Assembly (NCBI GenBank): GCA_023248875.1
Contig: JAHFDT010000004.1
Span: 1-43,017 of the forward strand
Source: Myxococcales bacterium
GTDB taxonomy: Bacteria; Myxococcota_A; Polyangia; Palsa-1104; SHYY01
Length of the DNA: 43,017 bases
Direction of reading: 5' to 3'
Shown: in pieces, positions 29,544-39,662 of the stretch
How the letters are laid out: each line of letters opens with the position of its first letter
Numbering within the stretch: the stretch's first letter is position 1
Translations under genes and position numbers: made by a program
Notes under the pieces: generated by a model
Told to the model about the DNA's origin: nothing
Seen by the model: only the letters and a program-made list of their open reading frames with translations
Databases searched by the model: none

Positions 29544-31196
29544 GTGAAACCGATCTCCGGCAACACGCAGGGCCTGAAACCGTCGCAACGCAAACAGCTC
29601 GAGCGACTGTTTCGGCGCCGTACCGATCCAATGGAAGTGGTCTCACGCGAGTTGGCCCATGGGATGTGTCAGTGCGCAAGCGAGTTTGGACGACAGATTG
29701 GTGTCCTCATCGACCGTTCCGGTGCAATCACCGATGTCATAGTCGGTAGCGCCCATCAGCTCCTTTTGCCAGAGCTCGGGCGCGAACGCATCGGAGCCGC
29801 CCGCCTGCGTGGGGTTCGACTGGTGCACACACATCTGCGCTCGGAGCCCCTGACACGCGATGACCTCACCGATCTGGCCCGATTGCGGCTCGACTTGGTG
29901 AGTGCCATCGGCATGCGCCCGAATGGAGAACCGAGCACCCTCTCCTCGGCGCATCTCGTGCCGGAGAACCCGACCGGTGCCTTGTGGCGCGAGCTTCCGC
30001 CCGAGCCGATCGCTGCCGCGAAACTCGACTTCCTCGAGCTGATCCAGTCGCTCGAAGAAGAATTCGCCCGTACTCGCTCGGTGCAGCGCACCGACCTGCG
30101 GCGGGATCGTGCCGTCCTCGTACATGTAGCACTCGGTCGCGACGGCCATCCGGAAGCACGCGTGCAGGAGCTGCGCGAGCTAGCGCGCACCGCTGGTCTT
30201 CAGGTGGTCGATGCGGTCGTCCAGCATCGATCGCAGGGTCCCGACCCTCGGTTTCTCGTCGGACGCGGCAAACTGGACGAGATCGTGCTGCGCGCGATGC
30301 AGCGCGATGCCACAGTGCTGGTGTTCGACCCCGAGCTCACACCCACTCAAGCGCGCTCGGTTTCCGATGCGACTGAGCTCAAAGTGATCGACCGGACCAT
30401 GCTCATCTTGGATATTTTCGCTCAGCACGCACGCAGCCGTGATGGCAAACTGCAGACCGAGCTGGCGCAGCTCAAGTACACCCTGCCCCGCCTGGTGGAG
30501 AAGAACACGATGATGTCGCGCCTCACCGGTGGCATCGGCGGACGAGGTCCTGGCGAAACCAAGCTCGAGATCAACCGGCGCCGCGCGCGCGAGCGTATCC
30601 ATCAGCTGGAACAGGAGATTCAAACCCTCGGTCACCGTCGCGCCGAGCGACGCTCCTTGCGCACCTCACGGGATGTTCCGGTCGCCGCGATCGTCGGCTA
30701 CACCAACGCGGGGAAGTCGACGCTTTGGAATGTGCTGACCGGTGGCGAAACCCTGGTCGAAAACAAGTTGTTCGCCACCCTCGATCCCACCTCGCGCCGC
30801 CTCTATCTCGGCTCCTCCGAGGGAGAAGGCCGAGGACCCCAGGAAGTGGTGCTGATCGATACCGTCGGCTTTATCCGTGATCTACCCAAAGATCTCATCA
30901 GTGCCTTTCGGGCTACCCTCGAAGAGCTCGATGAGGCGTCCGTCTTAATCCATGTGGTCGATGGCTCAGACCCAGAACATGACGCTCAGATCGCTGCGGT
31001 CGATCGCATCCTCAGCGACCTCGGACTCGACCAGAAACCTCGCCTTCTGGTGTTCAACAAGGCGGACCGGCTCTCCCCCGAGGAGGTCGAATCGCTCGCC
31101 CGTACGCACCAGGCGCAGGTGCTGTCGGCCCAGGATCGAAACACACTCCGTCCGCTCGTGCGCGCGCTGGCGGCCACATTTGCTAAGCTTTCCTGA
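29544..31196 (+). CDS. hflX: Ribosome-associated GTPase HflX
   Basis: The 550-aa GTPase starts at GTG 29544, 8 bp after the upstream stop. An N-terminal extension of ~190 residues (including a region with HAMC-like [13 protein letters not shown] and LVHTHLR...[15 protein letters not shown]) precedes the standard HflX domain ([33 protein letters not shown]) and the G domain with G1 [10 protein letters not shown]3 DTVGF and G4 NKAD. HflX splits or rescues stalled 70S ribosomes, especially after heat or antibiotic stress. Such long N-terminally extended forms are known in Deltaproteobacteria and Myxococcota. Its TGA abuts the convergent stop codon of the next gene with no base between them. Confidence 0.93.
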   Translation: MKPISGNTQGLKPSQRKQLERLFRRRTDPMEVVSRELAHGMCQCASEFGRQIGVLIDRSGAITDVIVGSAHQLLLPELGRERIGAARLRGVRLVHTHLRSEPLTRDDLTDLARLRLDLVSAIGMRPNGEPSTLSSAHLVPENPTGALWRELPPEPIAAAKLDFLELIQSLEEEFARTRSVQRTDLRRDRAVLVHVALGRDGHPEARVQELRELARTAGLQVVDAVVQHRSQGPDPRFLVGRGKLDEIVLRAMQRDATVLVFDPELTPTQARSVSDATELKVIDRTMLILDIFAQHARSRDGKLQTELAQLKYTLPRLVEKNTMMSRLTGGIGGRGPGETKLEINRRRARERIHQLEQEIQTLGHRRAERRSLRTSRDVPVAAIVGYTNAGKSTLWNVLTGGETLVENKLFATLDPTSRRLYLGSSEGEGRGPQEVVLIDTVGFIRDLPKDLISAFRATLEELDEASVLIHVVDGSDPEHDAQIAAVDRILSDLGLDQKPRLLVFNKADRLSPEEVESLARTHQAQVLSAQDRNTLRPLVRALAATFAKLS

Positions 31197-32066
31197 CTAC
31201 TTCTTGGGCTGGGCCTGCAGGATCACCTTGCCGCCGCGCACGGTCACCTCGAAATCCACGTGGCGGCACTTGTGTTTCTCGAGGAGATCGGGAACCTGTT
31301 TCTTCAGCTTGGCCACCAGCGCTTCGAACTTCACCTCGCTCTCACCCACGCTCTGGCGGGCAGCGCTGTAGCGCTCATGAAGTGTGCGAAGCGCCGCGGA
31401 ACTCATGCCCGGCACCGACGGCATAGGAGGAGGTTGCGGCGGCTCACTCTTGCGTGGTGGCGGCGGTGGCCCCGCGCTCTTCGGTGGCTCGGATGGTGAA
31501 TCCCTCTTCGGCGATCCCGCATTGGTCGGCCGCGGTGCGGGCGGTGGCACGGCACCTTTCTGTGGCACGTGCGGCGGCACCGTAGCCGGGCGCGGCGGAA
31601 GAGGGGTAGCGGATGGCACCCCGGTGGATGGGCGCCCCTCGAAGGAAAAACGACCGCCATCATCGAGGTCGTCGAGAAACCCGGCCAGCGGGTCACGATC
31701 GATCGGGGCCGCCGGAGCCGCGCGTCCCCGTCGAGCCAACTCCTCCGGCAAGGTAACCCCCTTGCGCTGGGCGCGCGCGAGATGGCGATCGTAGGTGCCC
31801 TGCTCGATCTCGCGCAGCGTCTTCGACCAGCGGGTGAGATAGGTGTTCCAGCGCTGGAGCAACGTGTTGTGCCGAAACCGCAGCGCGGTGTTCCGAATCT
31901 GAATCTGCCCCAGTTCGAAAAAGATCCGGACCACCTCTTTGCGCGGCACAGTGGGTTCAGTCTTCTCCATCCCAAGGAAGTACTGCTCATACAGGACCCG
32001 GAGACGATCGATGCGATGCTGAAGATCGTTGAGTGCCGCTTCGACGTTCTCAATGGGCCCGGACAC
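31197..32066 (-). CDS. MXAN_5187-like protein
   Basis: The 289-aa cytoplasmic protein has a helical N-terminal region (residues 1-115, with EKTEPTVPRKEVVRIFFELGQIQIRNTALRFRHNTL), a long Pro-rich disordered middle (~120-215) and a C-terminal module (LHERYSAARQSVGESEV...LLEKHKCRHVDFEVTVRGGKVILQAQPKK). The C-terminal module matches my recollection of the MXAN_5187 C-terminal domain, a myxobacterial family of unknown function. It starts 2 bp after the stop of the TPR gene and is probably co-transcribed with it. No signal peptide or membrane segment. Family assignment is from memory and should be checked. Confidence 0.6.
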   Translation of the reverse strand: MSGPIENVEAALNDLQHRIDRLRVLYEQYFLGMEKTEPTVPRKEVVRIFFELGQIQIRNTALRFRHNTLLQRWNTYLTRWSKTLREIEQGTYDRHLARAQRKGVTLPEELARRGRAAPAAPIDRDPLAGFLDDLDDGGRFSFEGRPSTGVPSATPLPPRPATVPPHVPQKGAVPPPAPRPTNAGSPKRDSPSEPPKSAGPPPPPRKSEPPQPPPMPSVPGMSSAALRTLHERYSAARQSVGESEVKFEALVAKLKKQVPDLLEKHKCRHVDFEVTVRGGKVILQAQPKK

Positions 32067-32068
32067 CT

Positions 32069-34534
32069 CTAATTCCGCACCGGGCGCGGCCCACCGACCG
32101 GTTCGCCGCCCTCCTCTGCGTCGGATCCGGCAGTCACGAGATTCCCGCCCAGCGCCAGAATGCGCTGATCCACATCACGAAAGTGCGGATCGCGTTTGGC
32201 CACCTTCTCATAATAGTAGAGAGCTTCCCGCACATCGGCTAGCTGCTCATAGACCTGGCCCAGCTCGAAATAGAGAGCCAGCCGCTCGCGCTCCTGAATG
32301 CGCTCCGCGTAGAGCCCTCCCTTGAACTGCGCAATCGCGTCGGCCATCAACCCCTTGTTCAGATAGCAAAGGCCGATCATCATGTGGCAAAGAACCTGGC
32401 GTTGCGGATCTTGCATCGCGATGTTGAACTCCGCGATCGCTTCATCGAGGAGCCCCATCTCCTTGTACGCGATGCCCAGATCGTAGTGCGCTTCGAATTG
32501 CGCCACGGCGTTTTCGGAAGACGAGGTTTCGTCGTCTGGAATCACCACCCGCACCGTTGGGGTTCGTGGCATGGGTGCGGTCTCCGGCGGAGCAATTGCG
32601 GGAGCAGCGGGACGTTGACCGAGCCGTGCCAAATCGTCGTTGGGGTCGACCGGGGGAGCTTCCGGCAGCTCGAGCGGCGCACCTCTCGCGTGCTCCAGGG
32701 CAGCGAGCTCGCTGAGCTTCGCCTCGACCAGGGGGTGATTGGGATGGCTCTGCGTCAACTGAACCAGAATCTCTCGCGCGTCGCTCCACAGCTGTTGCTG
32801 AATGAAAAAGTCCGCCTCATCGAGCTCGTCTTCCAGGTTTCCGGCGGGGAGCGCGACGGCATGAGGCAGGGTGGGTGTGTCGATCAGCGGCTCGCTGGCA
32901 GCCGTCGCCAACGGATCGGACTCCTGGGCTGGGGTCGGCTCCGCCACATCCGCAAAGCTCTCCTCGGCGAACGGGTCGACATAGTCGCCGCTCGCCGGGG
33001 CAGCCTGGGCCGTCTCTACGGGCTCCGGCTCCTCGACAATCATGGGGATTGCGGCGATCACAGAGGGCTCCACCTCTTCGACCAGTACCTCTTCATCGAG
33101 ACTGATTACCTCCTCCACCGCAAATTCTTCCACCTCGAGCACATCCACCGCATCGAGCTCGACGACATCCGATGCTGTGGGCACATCGACCACCGTGTGG
33201 AGGGCGACTGGCCCCCCCCGCCCACGCACGCCTGAAGAGGATCCCTCTCGCGATCCCAGCAGCGCCTGTGCTCGCTCATTGCTCGGGTCGAGCTGCAACA
33301 CCTCCTGCGCGTACCCTTCCCGGTCGGGGCCGCGCATCCGCTCCGCCAGCACCAACAGCTCCGCTATGGCCTGCTCCGGTTGGCCAGCGAGTAAATAGAG
33401 CTGCTTGAGCTTCTCCCGTGCTTCGATGTGATTCGGCGCTCGTAACAAAAGTTTCTGGATGTGGTCGATCGCCTTCGGGTAGAGCTGATACTTCGCATAC
33501 ACGTCGACTTCGGAGAGGACGCGCCCGATCTCCTCATCGTTGGTGTCTTCGGTGATCGTCGACTCTTCTTCGGCCGTCTCCAGGAAGGAGGGTCCGACTT
33601 GTGGCACCGCTGGAGGAGAGCTGCCCATGGCATCGACCGGAGAAACCATCTCAGGGGCTGGCGCAGCCACGCCGGCGGGCCGCACATTGTGTGTCCGTGC
33701 CGCTTCCCGTCGTGTCGATGCCACGGCCGACATCTCGTTCGCCATGCGCGTCAGTTCGCCGCGCACGGAAGCGACCTTGGACCCCTCGCCGAGTGCCTCA
33801 AACGCCTGCGCCAAAAGCTCGAGTGCCTCGATGTCGCGTGGTTCTGCTTTGAGCACCGCCTGGAGTCGCACGAGAGCCCGCCGGGGATCGCCGCGCTGAA
33901 TGTAGAGCCGTGCCACCTCGCGCCCCACCGGCCGGTTCTCCGGCACGTGAAACAGCAGCCGCTCGGCCACCTTGAGGTAATCGTCGAAGCGCTCGCGCTG
34001 GTGCAGATCTTCGGCCGCCCGCGAAAACTCATCAGCCGCCTCGCGCACCAGATTCTCTTTGGAGTAGAGCTCGGCCAGCTTGATGCGTGACCCTACGTTC
34101 GTCGGGTCGAGCTCCACGATCTGCTTGAGCGCATCGAGTGCCTCGCGCGACTTGCCTTCGCGATGGTAGTGCGCTGCCACCAACTCAAACTGCTGCATGG
34201 CATCCGATAGCAGGCCGAGCTGTTTGTAGAGCTGGGCGAGGTGCAAATTGATCTCGACCATCCGCGGTTCAAGGCGCGCAATCTGCTTATAGACCGCGAT
34301 GGCCTTGAGGTAGTGGCCCGAACCGCTGTAGGAGCGAGCGACCCGCTGATAGGTCTCGATCGCTTCGCGATGCTTGCCGAGTTTCGCATAGAGGTCACCG
34401 ATCTTCAGCAACAGCCGGACGTCCTCCGGATCTTCGGCAACGGCCCGGAGGTACTCTTTGACCGCCTTCTCGAACTGGCCCTTTTCGACCAGCCGTTGCG
34501 CGGCGGCGATCAACTTGTCTTTATGGCCCGCCAC
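32069..34534 (-). CDS. Large TPR-repeat protein with acidic linker
   Basis: The 821-aa protein starts at GTG 34534, with GGAGG eleven bases upstream. Residues ~1-285 form an array of TPRs (e.g. GQFEKAVKEYLRAVAEDPED, LGKHREAIETYQRVARSY, LYIQRGDPRRALVRLQAVLKAEP). Residues ~340-415 add more (YPKAIDHIQKLLLRAPNHIEAREKL). A ~170-residue very acidic Val/Glu stretch (DAVDVLEVEEFAVEEVISLDEE) follows. Residues ~690-800 hold C-terminal TPRs (YKEMGLLDEAIAEFNIAMQD, GLMADAIAQFKGGL). Such long TPR proteins are scaffolds; a role with motility or envelope complexes is only suggested by the pilQ and FrzS-like neighbours. Confidence 0.8.
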   Translation of the reverse strand: MAGHKDKLIAAAQRLVEKGQFEKAVKEYLRAVAEDPEDVRLLLKIGDLYAKLGKHREAIETYQRVARSYSGSGHYLKAIAVYKQIARLEPRMVEINLHLAQLYKQLGLLSDAMQQFELVAAHYHREGKSREALDALKQIVELDPTNVGSRIKLAELYSKENLVREAADEFSRAAEDLHQRERFDDYLKVAERLLFHVPENRPVGREVARLYIQRGDPRRALVRLQAVLKAEPRDIEALELLAQAFEALGEGSKVASVRGELTRMANEMSAVASTRREAARTHNVRPAGVAAPAPEMVSPVDAMGSSPPAVPQVGPSFLETAEEESTITEDTNDEEIGRVLSEVDVYAKYQLYPKAIDHIQKLLLRAPNHIEAREKLKQLYLLAGQPEQAIAELLVLAERMRGPDREGYAQEVLQLDPSNERAQALLGSREGSSSGVRGRGGPVALHTVVDVPTASDVVELDAVDVLEVEEFAVEEVISLDEEVLVEEVEPSVIAAIPMIVEEPEPVETAQAAPASGDYVDPFAEESFADVAEPTPAQESDPLATAASEPLIDTPTLPHAVALPAGNLEDELDEADFFIQQQLWSDAREILVQLTQSHPNHPLVEAKLSELAALEHARGAPLELPEAPPVDPNDDLARLGQRPAAPAIAPPETAPMPRTPTVRVVIPDDETSSSENAVAQFEAHYDLGIAYKEMGLLDEAIAEFNIAMQDPQRQVLCHMMIGLCYLNKGLMADAIAQFKGGLYAERIQERERLALYFELGQVYEQLADVREALYYYEKVAKRDPHFRDVDQRILALGGNLVTAGSDAEEGGEPVGGPRPVRN

Positions 34535-34572
34535 CGGTCACTAAACCTCCGAAAAACCCTCAGGGAAACACG

Positions 34573-34601
34573 ATTTTATGCCACGTCTCCGAGTCGGTCA
34601 A
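34573..34601 (-). promoter_or_regulatory. Strong promoter for the TPR gene, inside the accC end
   Basis: On the minus strand TTGACC (34596-34601), a 17-bp spacer and TAAAAT (34573-34578) precede a ~32-nt leader with GGAGG. The -35 overlaps the accC stop codon (34598-34600), so the TPR operon can fire independently of the aro-acc genes. Confidence 0.65.
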
Positions 34602-35959
34602 CGGGGCGCTTCTGCAAGGAGACGCTCGACGAAGTGGGTGTCGCACCGGGCGTCGACGAACTCAGGGTGGTCGACCAGGCGACGGTGAAACTCCAGATTG
34701 GTCTTGATGCCCTCCACCACGAATTCCGAAAGCGCCCGCCGAAGCCGCCGCCGCGCCGCCTCCCGGTCCTCCGCATGGACGATCAACTTCGCCAGCAGCG
34801 AGTCGTAGTTGGGGGGCACCACGTAGCCCTCATAGATGTGGGTATCGACGCGCACCCCGAGCCCACCGGGCAGGTTGAGCGCAGTGATTCGACCCGGCGA
34901 TGGCGCGAAGGTCACCGGATCTTCCGCGTTGATTCGGCATTCGATGGCATGGCCGCGCGGGCGGAACCGACCCGGCGTAAAGGCGGCCGAAAGGTGCTCG
35001 CCCGCGGCCAGGCGGATCTGCTCGCGCACCAGATCGAGTCCAGTGACCATCTCGGTCACCGTGTGCTCCACCTGGATCCGGGTATTGACCTCCATGAAAT
35101 AGAAACGCCCCTCATCGTCGAAGAGGAACTCGATCGTTCCCACATTCGTATAGCCCACACGGGCGATCGCCCGCGCGCAAAGGTCGAGCAGTTCGGTGCG
35201 TTGGTCGTCGCTGAGTGCAACCGACGGGGCCTCCTCCACCAGTTTTTGATGACGCCGCTGAATCGAACACTCGCGCTCCCCGAGTGCCGCGACGGCACCA
35301 AAATCGTCGGCGACGACCTGCACTTCGATGTGGCGCGGCGCCTCGATGTAGCGTTCGAGATAAACATCGGCACAGCCAAAGCCGGCCGCCGCCTCGCTGC
35401 GCGCCTTGTGTAGCTCGCCGACCAGCCGCTCCCGCTGCTTCACGATCTTCATCCCTCGCCCGCCACCGCCCGCCGAAGCCTTGATGATCACCGGAAAACC
35501 GATGTACTCCACCGCCTCCAGCGCCTGCTCATCGCTCTCGATGAGGCCGGTACCCGGAAGAATCGGCACGCCCGCATCGACCATGGCCTGCCGCGCCGAG
35601 ATCTTGCCGCCCAGCAACCGCATCAACTCCGGCTTGGGGCCGATGAAATGGAGGCCACAGCGGCGACAAACCTCGGCGAACTCGGCATTCTCGGAAAGAA
35701 AACCGTAGCCTGGGTGGATGGCATCGGCGCCGGTGATTTCGGCGGCAGAAATGATCGCCGGGATGTGGAGATAGGAGTGTTTGGCGGGAGCGGGTCCGAT
35801 GCACACGCTCTCATCGGCAAATTTCACATGCAGAGCATCGGTGTCGACGGAGGAATGGACCGCGACCGACTGGATCCCCAGTTCCCGACAAGCACGGATG
35901 ATGCGCAGCGCGATCTCGCCTCGGTTGGCGATGAGGATCTTCTTGAAAAGCTCGGCCAT
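34598..35959 (-). CDS. accC: Biotin carboxylase subunit of acetyl-CoA carboxylase
   Basis: The 453-aa ATP-grasp enzyme carboxylates biotin on AccB with ATP and bicarbonate in fatty-acid synthesis. Seen motifs: [23 protein letters not shown] at the N-terminus, the ATP-binding glycine-rich loop [29 protein letters not shown], and the catalytic region [22 protein letters not shown] with its Glu and Arg residues. Length is typical. ATG 35959 directly follows the accB stop, with a zero-base gap. It ends the pilQ-aro-acc block on the minus strand; a new promoter for the TPR gene overlaps its stop. Confidence 0.97.
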   Translation of the reverse strand: MAELFKKILIANRGEIALRIIRACRELGIQSVAVHSSVDTDALHVKFADESVCIGPAPAKHSYLHIPAIISAAEITGADAIHPGYGFLSENAEFAEVCRRCGLHFIGPKPELMRLLGGKISARQAMVDAGVPILPGTGLIESDEQALEAVEYIGFPVIIKASAGGGGRGMKIVKQRERLVGELHKARSEAAAGFGCADVYLERYIEAPRHIEVQVVADDFGAVAALGERECSIQRRHQKLVEEAPSVALSDDQRTELLDLCARAIARVGYTNVGTIEFLFDDEGRFYFMEVNTRIQVEHTVTEMVTGLDLVREQIRLAAGEHLSAAFTPGRFRPRGHAIECRINAEDPVTFAPSPGRITALNLPGGLGVRVDTHIYEGYVVPPNYDSLLAKLIVHAEDREAARRRLRRALSEFVVEGIKTNLEFHRRLVDHPEFVDARCDTHFVERLLAEAPR

Positions 35960-36447
<488 letters not shown>

Positions 36448-36451
<4 letters not shown>

Positions 36452-36894
36452 CGCTTGCCTTCCTTGAGATGGTCCAAGAGCGCGGCCAACGCCAGACGAT
36501 ATCCCTGCCCGCCCAGGCCGCAAATTACGCCGAGACACGCCGCTGCTGACCGCGAGCGTTGTCGCTCCGGTTCCCTGCGAAATAGATTGGTCAAGTGAAC
36601 CTCGATCGCTGGCAGATCGACTGCCGCCAAGGCATCGGCAATCACCAGCGAAGTATGGGTATAGGCGGCCGGGTTGATAATCAGACCGTGTGCCCGACCG
36701 TGCGCCTCCTGGATTCTGTCGACGATTACCCCTTCGTGGTTCGACTGGAAGCAGCGCACTTCGGCGTCGCGCGCCCGCCCATCAGCACAGAGCTGCGCTT
36801 CGATCTCACCGAGTGTCATCGCACCGTAGAGCTCAGGCTGACGCGTGCCGAGCAGATTCAGATTCGGCCCGTTGAGCACCCAAATGACGGGCAT
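36448..36894 (-). CDS. aroQ: Type II 3-dehydroquinate dehydratase
   Basis: The 148-aa enzyme converts 3-dehydroquinate to 3-dehydroshikimate. Type II signatures are complete: [17 protein letters not shown] with the catalytic-loop Arg and Tyr, [16 protein letters not shown], and [17 protein letters not shown] with the catalytic His, then EVHLTN. Length is typical for the dodecameric enzyme. It lies 5 bp after the roadblock gene and overlaps accB by 4 bp. In several related genomes an efp gene sits between aroQ and accB; none is present here. Confidence 0.96.
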
Positions 36895-36899
36895 GGCAA

Positions 36900-37259
36900 T
36901 TAGGCGAGTTCAGACTGTAGCTTGGGAGCGACCATGCGCAGAAGATAGCGACCCTTGCCGAAGTTTCCCCCCGGGCCTAGGGCGAGCGCGAGAAAATAGT
37001 CCTTGCTCAGCACGCGCACCAGGATCTGGAGCTGCTCGGCGCGGATCGCTACCTCCTCCACACCGCCCACTTCGAGCACTTCGGCCGCTTTGCGCACCTG
37101 GGTCAGAATGAAGCTGAACTCCATGCCGATGGTGGTGATATCCATGTCGGTGATCGGTTTGGCGTAGGACTCGACGGCGATGCCATCGAAGCCCATGAGC
37201 AAACCCGCCACGCCCCCCTCGACGCTCTCCACGACCTTCATCAGATTGTCGCGAAACAT
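36900..37259 (-). CDS. Roadblock/LC7-domain protein (MglB-like fold)
   Basis: The 119-aa protein consists of a single roadblock/LC7 domain: MKVVESVEGGVAGLLMGFDGIAVESYAKP, a helix ILTQVRKAAEVLEVGGVEEVAIRA, and paired strands LQILVRVLSKDYFLALALGPGGNFGKGRYLLR. MglB, the GAP of the polarity GTPase MglA in M. xanthus, has this fold, but no mglA is adjacent and paralogues are common, so identity is open. It starts ~49 bp beyond the neighbouring lipoprotein gene, with its own promoter (TTGACT-17-TACAAA) ending eight bases before ATG 37259, and leads aroQ-accB-accC. Confidence 0.85.
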   Translation of the reverse strand: MFRDNLMKVVESVEGGVAGLLMGFDGIAVESYAKPITDMDITTIGMEFSFILTQVRKAAEVLEVGGVEEVAIRAEQLQILVRVLSKDYFLALALGPGGNFGKGRYLLRMVAPKLQSELA

Positions 37260-37267
37260 GCCGGTCT

Positions 37268-37296
37268 TTTGTACTCGCCCCGTCGAGGCAAGTCAA
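37268..37296 (-). promoter_or_regulatory. Promoter for roadblock-aroQ-accB-accC, near-leaderless
   Basis: On the minus strand TTGACT (37291-37296), a 17-bp spacer and TACAAA (37268-37273) end eight bases before ATG 37259, predicting a leader of about 2 nt. No Shine-Dalgarno is visible. Confidence 0.55.
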
Positions 37297-37308
37297 TCTT
37301 CAGTCCGA

Positions 37309-38040
37309 CTACATCGTCGCAACCGGGGCGCTCTTGCCACACTTGATCGCGCTCCCGCTGCGGCAGCAGGTAATGGGCACGTCCTGAGCGATGTTGCAAG
37401 GATGGCCGGAGTTGACGATCGTTCCCTTGGGGAGGTCACAGGCGGGGATGTTTTCGAACTGGTCGGCGCCGATTAGGCATCCTCGGCACAGCTTGAGCGG
37501 GAAGGTTGCGTAGGGCGACGAGACGGTGGTCTTGCCGGAGTCCCCCTGCATCGTACCGGTGATGCGAAAATCGATCAGAATCGGATTGGTGAGGTCGAGC
37601 GCTAGATCGGCCGCCAGAGCGGCCGCCAGCGAACGGGGCAAAAGATTGACCGTGAGGGCCAGGGACATGGTCGTCGAATCGAGCTGGCCGCCCAAGCTGG
37701 TCATGTGGCCGCTCGTCGGAACTTTGGGATCCAGTGCTTTGGGAAGTTGGCGCACCTGAATGTCGGCGCCCGTGACCTGGATCAGATTGCGGTTCGGATC
37801 GCTCGTCGGCTTGAGGGCCGACTTCATCGAAATGTAGCCTTCGTATCCGCTGGCCGCATCCGGCAGCAGACTGAAGAGAAAAAGGTCGAGCAGTCCTTGG
37901 GTCCGCGTCTGCATCCCGCCGACCTGGATCGAGCAGCCTGTGTCATCGTTCATCGGGATCAGGTTCCCGATGATCTCGATCGCCACCGGATTCTCCACCG
38001 CACAGCCGCTCAGCATCAGCAGGAAGATCAATCGCTTCAT
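37309..38040 (-). CDS. Lipoprotein, coupled to aroKB
   Basis: ATG 38040 overlaps the stop of the shikimate fusion gene as ATGA and has AGAGG upstream; the track start 38046 lies two codons earlier. The 243-aa protein begins MKRLIFLLMLSGC with lipobox LSGC. It then has a ~165-residue beta-rich domain (SALTVN-type strands, LAAALAADLALDLTNPILIDFRITGTMQGD) and a C-terminal part with four Cys pairs (LCRGC, ACDLP, HPC, TCCRSG, KCGK). It is an exported, lipid-anchored protein of unknown function. Its tight coupling to a shikimate gene is probably operon packing rather than a shared pathway. Confidence 0.75.
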   Translation of the reverse strand: MKRLIFLLMLSGCAVENPVAIEIIGNLIPMNDDTGCSIQVGGMQTRTQGLLDLFLFSLLPDAASGYEGYISMKSALKPTSDPNRNLIQVTGADIQVRQLPKALDPKVPTSGHMTSLGGQLDSTTMSLALTVNLLPRSLAAALAADLALDLTNPILIDFRITGTMQGDSGKTTVSSPYATFPLKLCRGCLIGADQFENIPACDLPKGTIVNSGHPCNIAQDVPITCCRSGSAIKCGKSAPVATM

Positions 38041-39662
38041 AGGCACCTCTCTTGGCTATGGTAACGCGGGCCCTCGGGCAGGGCCAAATTTTTGGCCAGC
38101 TCTCCCAGCGTCAGAGAAACCATCCGAACCTCACCAGGCCCTCGCAGGGCGATGAAGCGAATCGCTCCATCCCGGCGCTTCTTATCGCTGGCCACGTAGT
38201 CCCAAACCTCCGGGCGAAGCTGGCGGTCCAGCTCCACCGGGAGTCCCAATCGGCCCACCACGGCCCGCAGCCGATCCTCAAATCCCGTGGGGCTGCCGAG
38301 CCGCTCTCCCACGCGCGCCGCAGCGAGCAATCCGAGCGCCACCGCCTCGCCATGCCGCAATTCAGGTGCCGTCCGTTCGAAAGCGTGGCCGAGCGTATGG
38401 CCCAAGTTGAGCAGCCGCCGGCCACCAGTCGGATCGCGCTCCCTCTCGTCCGCTGCGACGATACGGACCTTCGCCTGGACCGCCCGCTCGATCAGCGGTG
38501 CCAGCCCCTCGCCTTCCCGAAGCTGCTCGGCCTCGGCAACCAGTCGTTCCCAGGGCGCTCCACCGACGAGTAGGATCCCCTTGAGCAGCTCGCCAAGCCC
38601 GGAGATCCGGTCGTGTGGTGCCAGGGTGCGGAGCATGGCCGCATCGCAATGAACCCATAGCGGCTGATGAAAGGTTCCCAGCAGGTTTTTTCCCGACGGT
38701 AGATTCACCCCGGTCTTACCGCCGATGGCCGCATCGATCTGCGCCAAGAGCGTGGTGGGAACCGCCACCCAGGCGACACCACGAAACAGCAGCGATGCGA
38801 CCAAGCCCGCCAGATCACACACCGCGCCACCGCCGAGCGCCACGACGATGCCCTCGCGGTCGAGAGAGGTACATAGCGATTCGGCAAGCCGCTCTACTTC
38901 CGCCCAGCGCTTGGCCCACTCCCCCTCGGGCACCAGGGCCACGGTCACGCGAAAGCCGCGCTCTTCTAGCGCTGTGCGGTAGCGTGCCAGATGAAGAGCG
39001 GCAATTCGTTCATCGGTGACGATGGCGACTTGCGCCAGCGGCCGACGAAGTGCCAGTTCGTGCGCAAAGCGCAGCGCGGCACCATCGTGGGGATCGAAGA
39101 GGACTGGGTACCGCGCCTCACCCAGCTCGACCCACGTCGCCCGCGAAGTGAGCCACTCCAAGATCTCGTGCCCCACCGCATCGACCGAACGGCCACGCCG
39201 ATCGAGGACGAAATCGGCCCGGGAGTAACCGGGTGTGCGCTCGGCCAAGAGCCCCCGCCAAAGTGGCCGGTGCAATCGCGCTGGCACCGATGAAAAGAGC
39301 GGCCGGGCGACGCTATCGAAGTCCGCCATCACCTCATCGGGAGAGGCCCGCAACCAAACCACACGGCCGACACGCTGCATCGCAACGATGTTTTCTTCCG
39401 TGGTCGTGCCTCCGCCGGTTGCGATCACCGCATTCGTGCCGACGCGCGCCAGCTCCTCGACCGCTGCCGCTTCACGCTGACGAAAAGCCGCTTCGCCATC
39501 ATCGGCAAACTGCTCGGCGAGCGACCGACCGACACGCTCCTCGATCCTGCGATCGAGATCGCAAAACGGCCAGCTGAGCGCATCGGCCAGCCAGCGCCCG
39601 AGCGTGCTCTTGCCCACCCCCGCCGCTCCTACGAGCCACAGGATTTCCTGGTTAAAATGCAA
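38037..39662 (-). CDS. aroKB: Shikimate kinase-3-dehydroquinate synthase fusion
   Basis: One 541-aa protein joins two enzymes of chorismate synthesis. Residues ~1-165 are shikimate kinase (Walker A LVGAAGVGKST, DLDRRIEERVGRSL, GEAAFRQREA, ATGGGTT). Residues ~175-541 are dehydroquinate synthase (VALGGGAVCDLAGL, VPTTLLAQIDAAIGGKTGVN, GKNLLGTFHQP, LNLGHTLGHAFE). The two catalyse non-adjacent steps. ATG 39737 would overlap aroC by 86 nt and add a non-homologous N-terminus. TTG 39662 puts the Walker A loop at the expected distance and gives an 11-nt overlap, so I prefer it; the start is uncertain. Shikimate kinase/DHQS fusions are known in some bacteria. Confidence 0.9.
   Translation of the reverse strand: MHFNQEILWLVGAAGVGKSTLGRWLADALSWPFCDLDRRIEERVGRSLAEQFADDGEAAFRQREAAAVEELARVGTNAVIATGGGTTTEENIVAMQRVGRVVWLRASPDEVMADFDSVARPLFSSVPARLHRPLWRGLLAERTPGYSRADFVLDRRGRSVDAVGHEILEWLTSRATWVELGEARYPVLFDPHDGAALRFAHELALRRPLAQVAIVTDERIAALHLARYRTALEERGFRVTVALVPEGEWAKRWAEVERLAESLCTSLDREGIVVALGGGAVCDLAGLVASLLFRGVAWVAVPTTLLAQIDAAIGGKTGVNLPSGKNLLGTFHQPLWVHCDAAMLRTLAPHDRISGLGELLKGILLVGGAPWERLVAEAEQLREGEGLAPLIERAVQAKVRIVAADERERDPTGGRRLLNLGHTLGHAFERTAPELRHGEAVALGLLAAARVGERLGSPTGFEDRLRAVVGRLGLPVELDRQLRPEVWDYVASDKKRRDGAIRFIALRGPGEVRMVSLTLGELAKNLALPEGPRYHSQERCL

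Noticed and set aside
31194-31199. Another stop-codon palindrome between hflX and the MXAN_5187-like gene
   Set aside because: The two stops abut (TGA/CTA) but the flanks show no inverted repeat.
32384-33235. 283-aa plus-strand ORF opposite the TPR gene
   Set aside because: Shadow of the TPR protein's minus-strand coding sequence; its composition mirrors the acidic linker.
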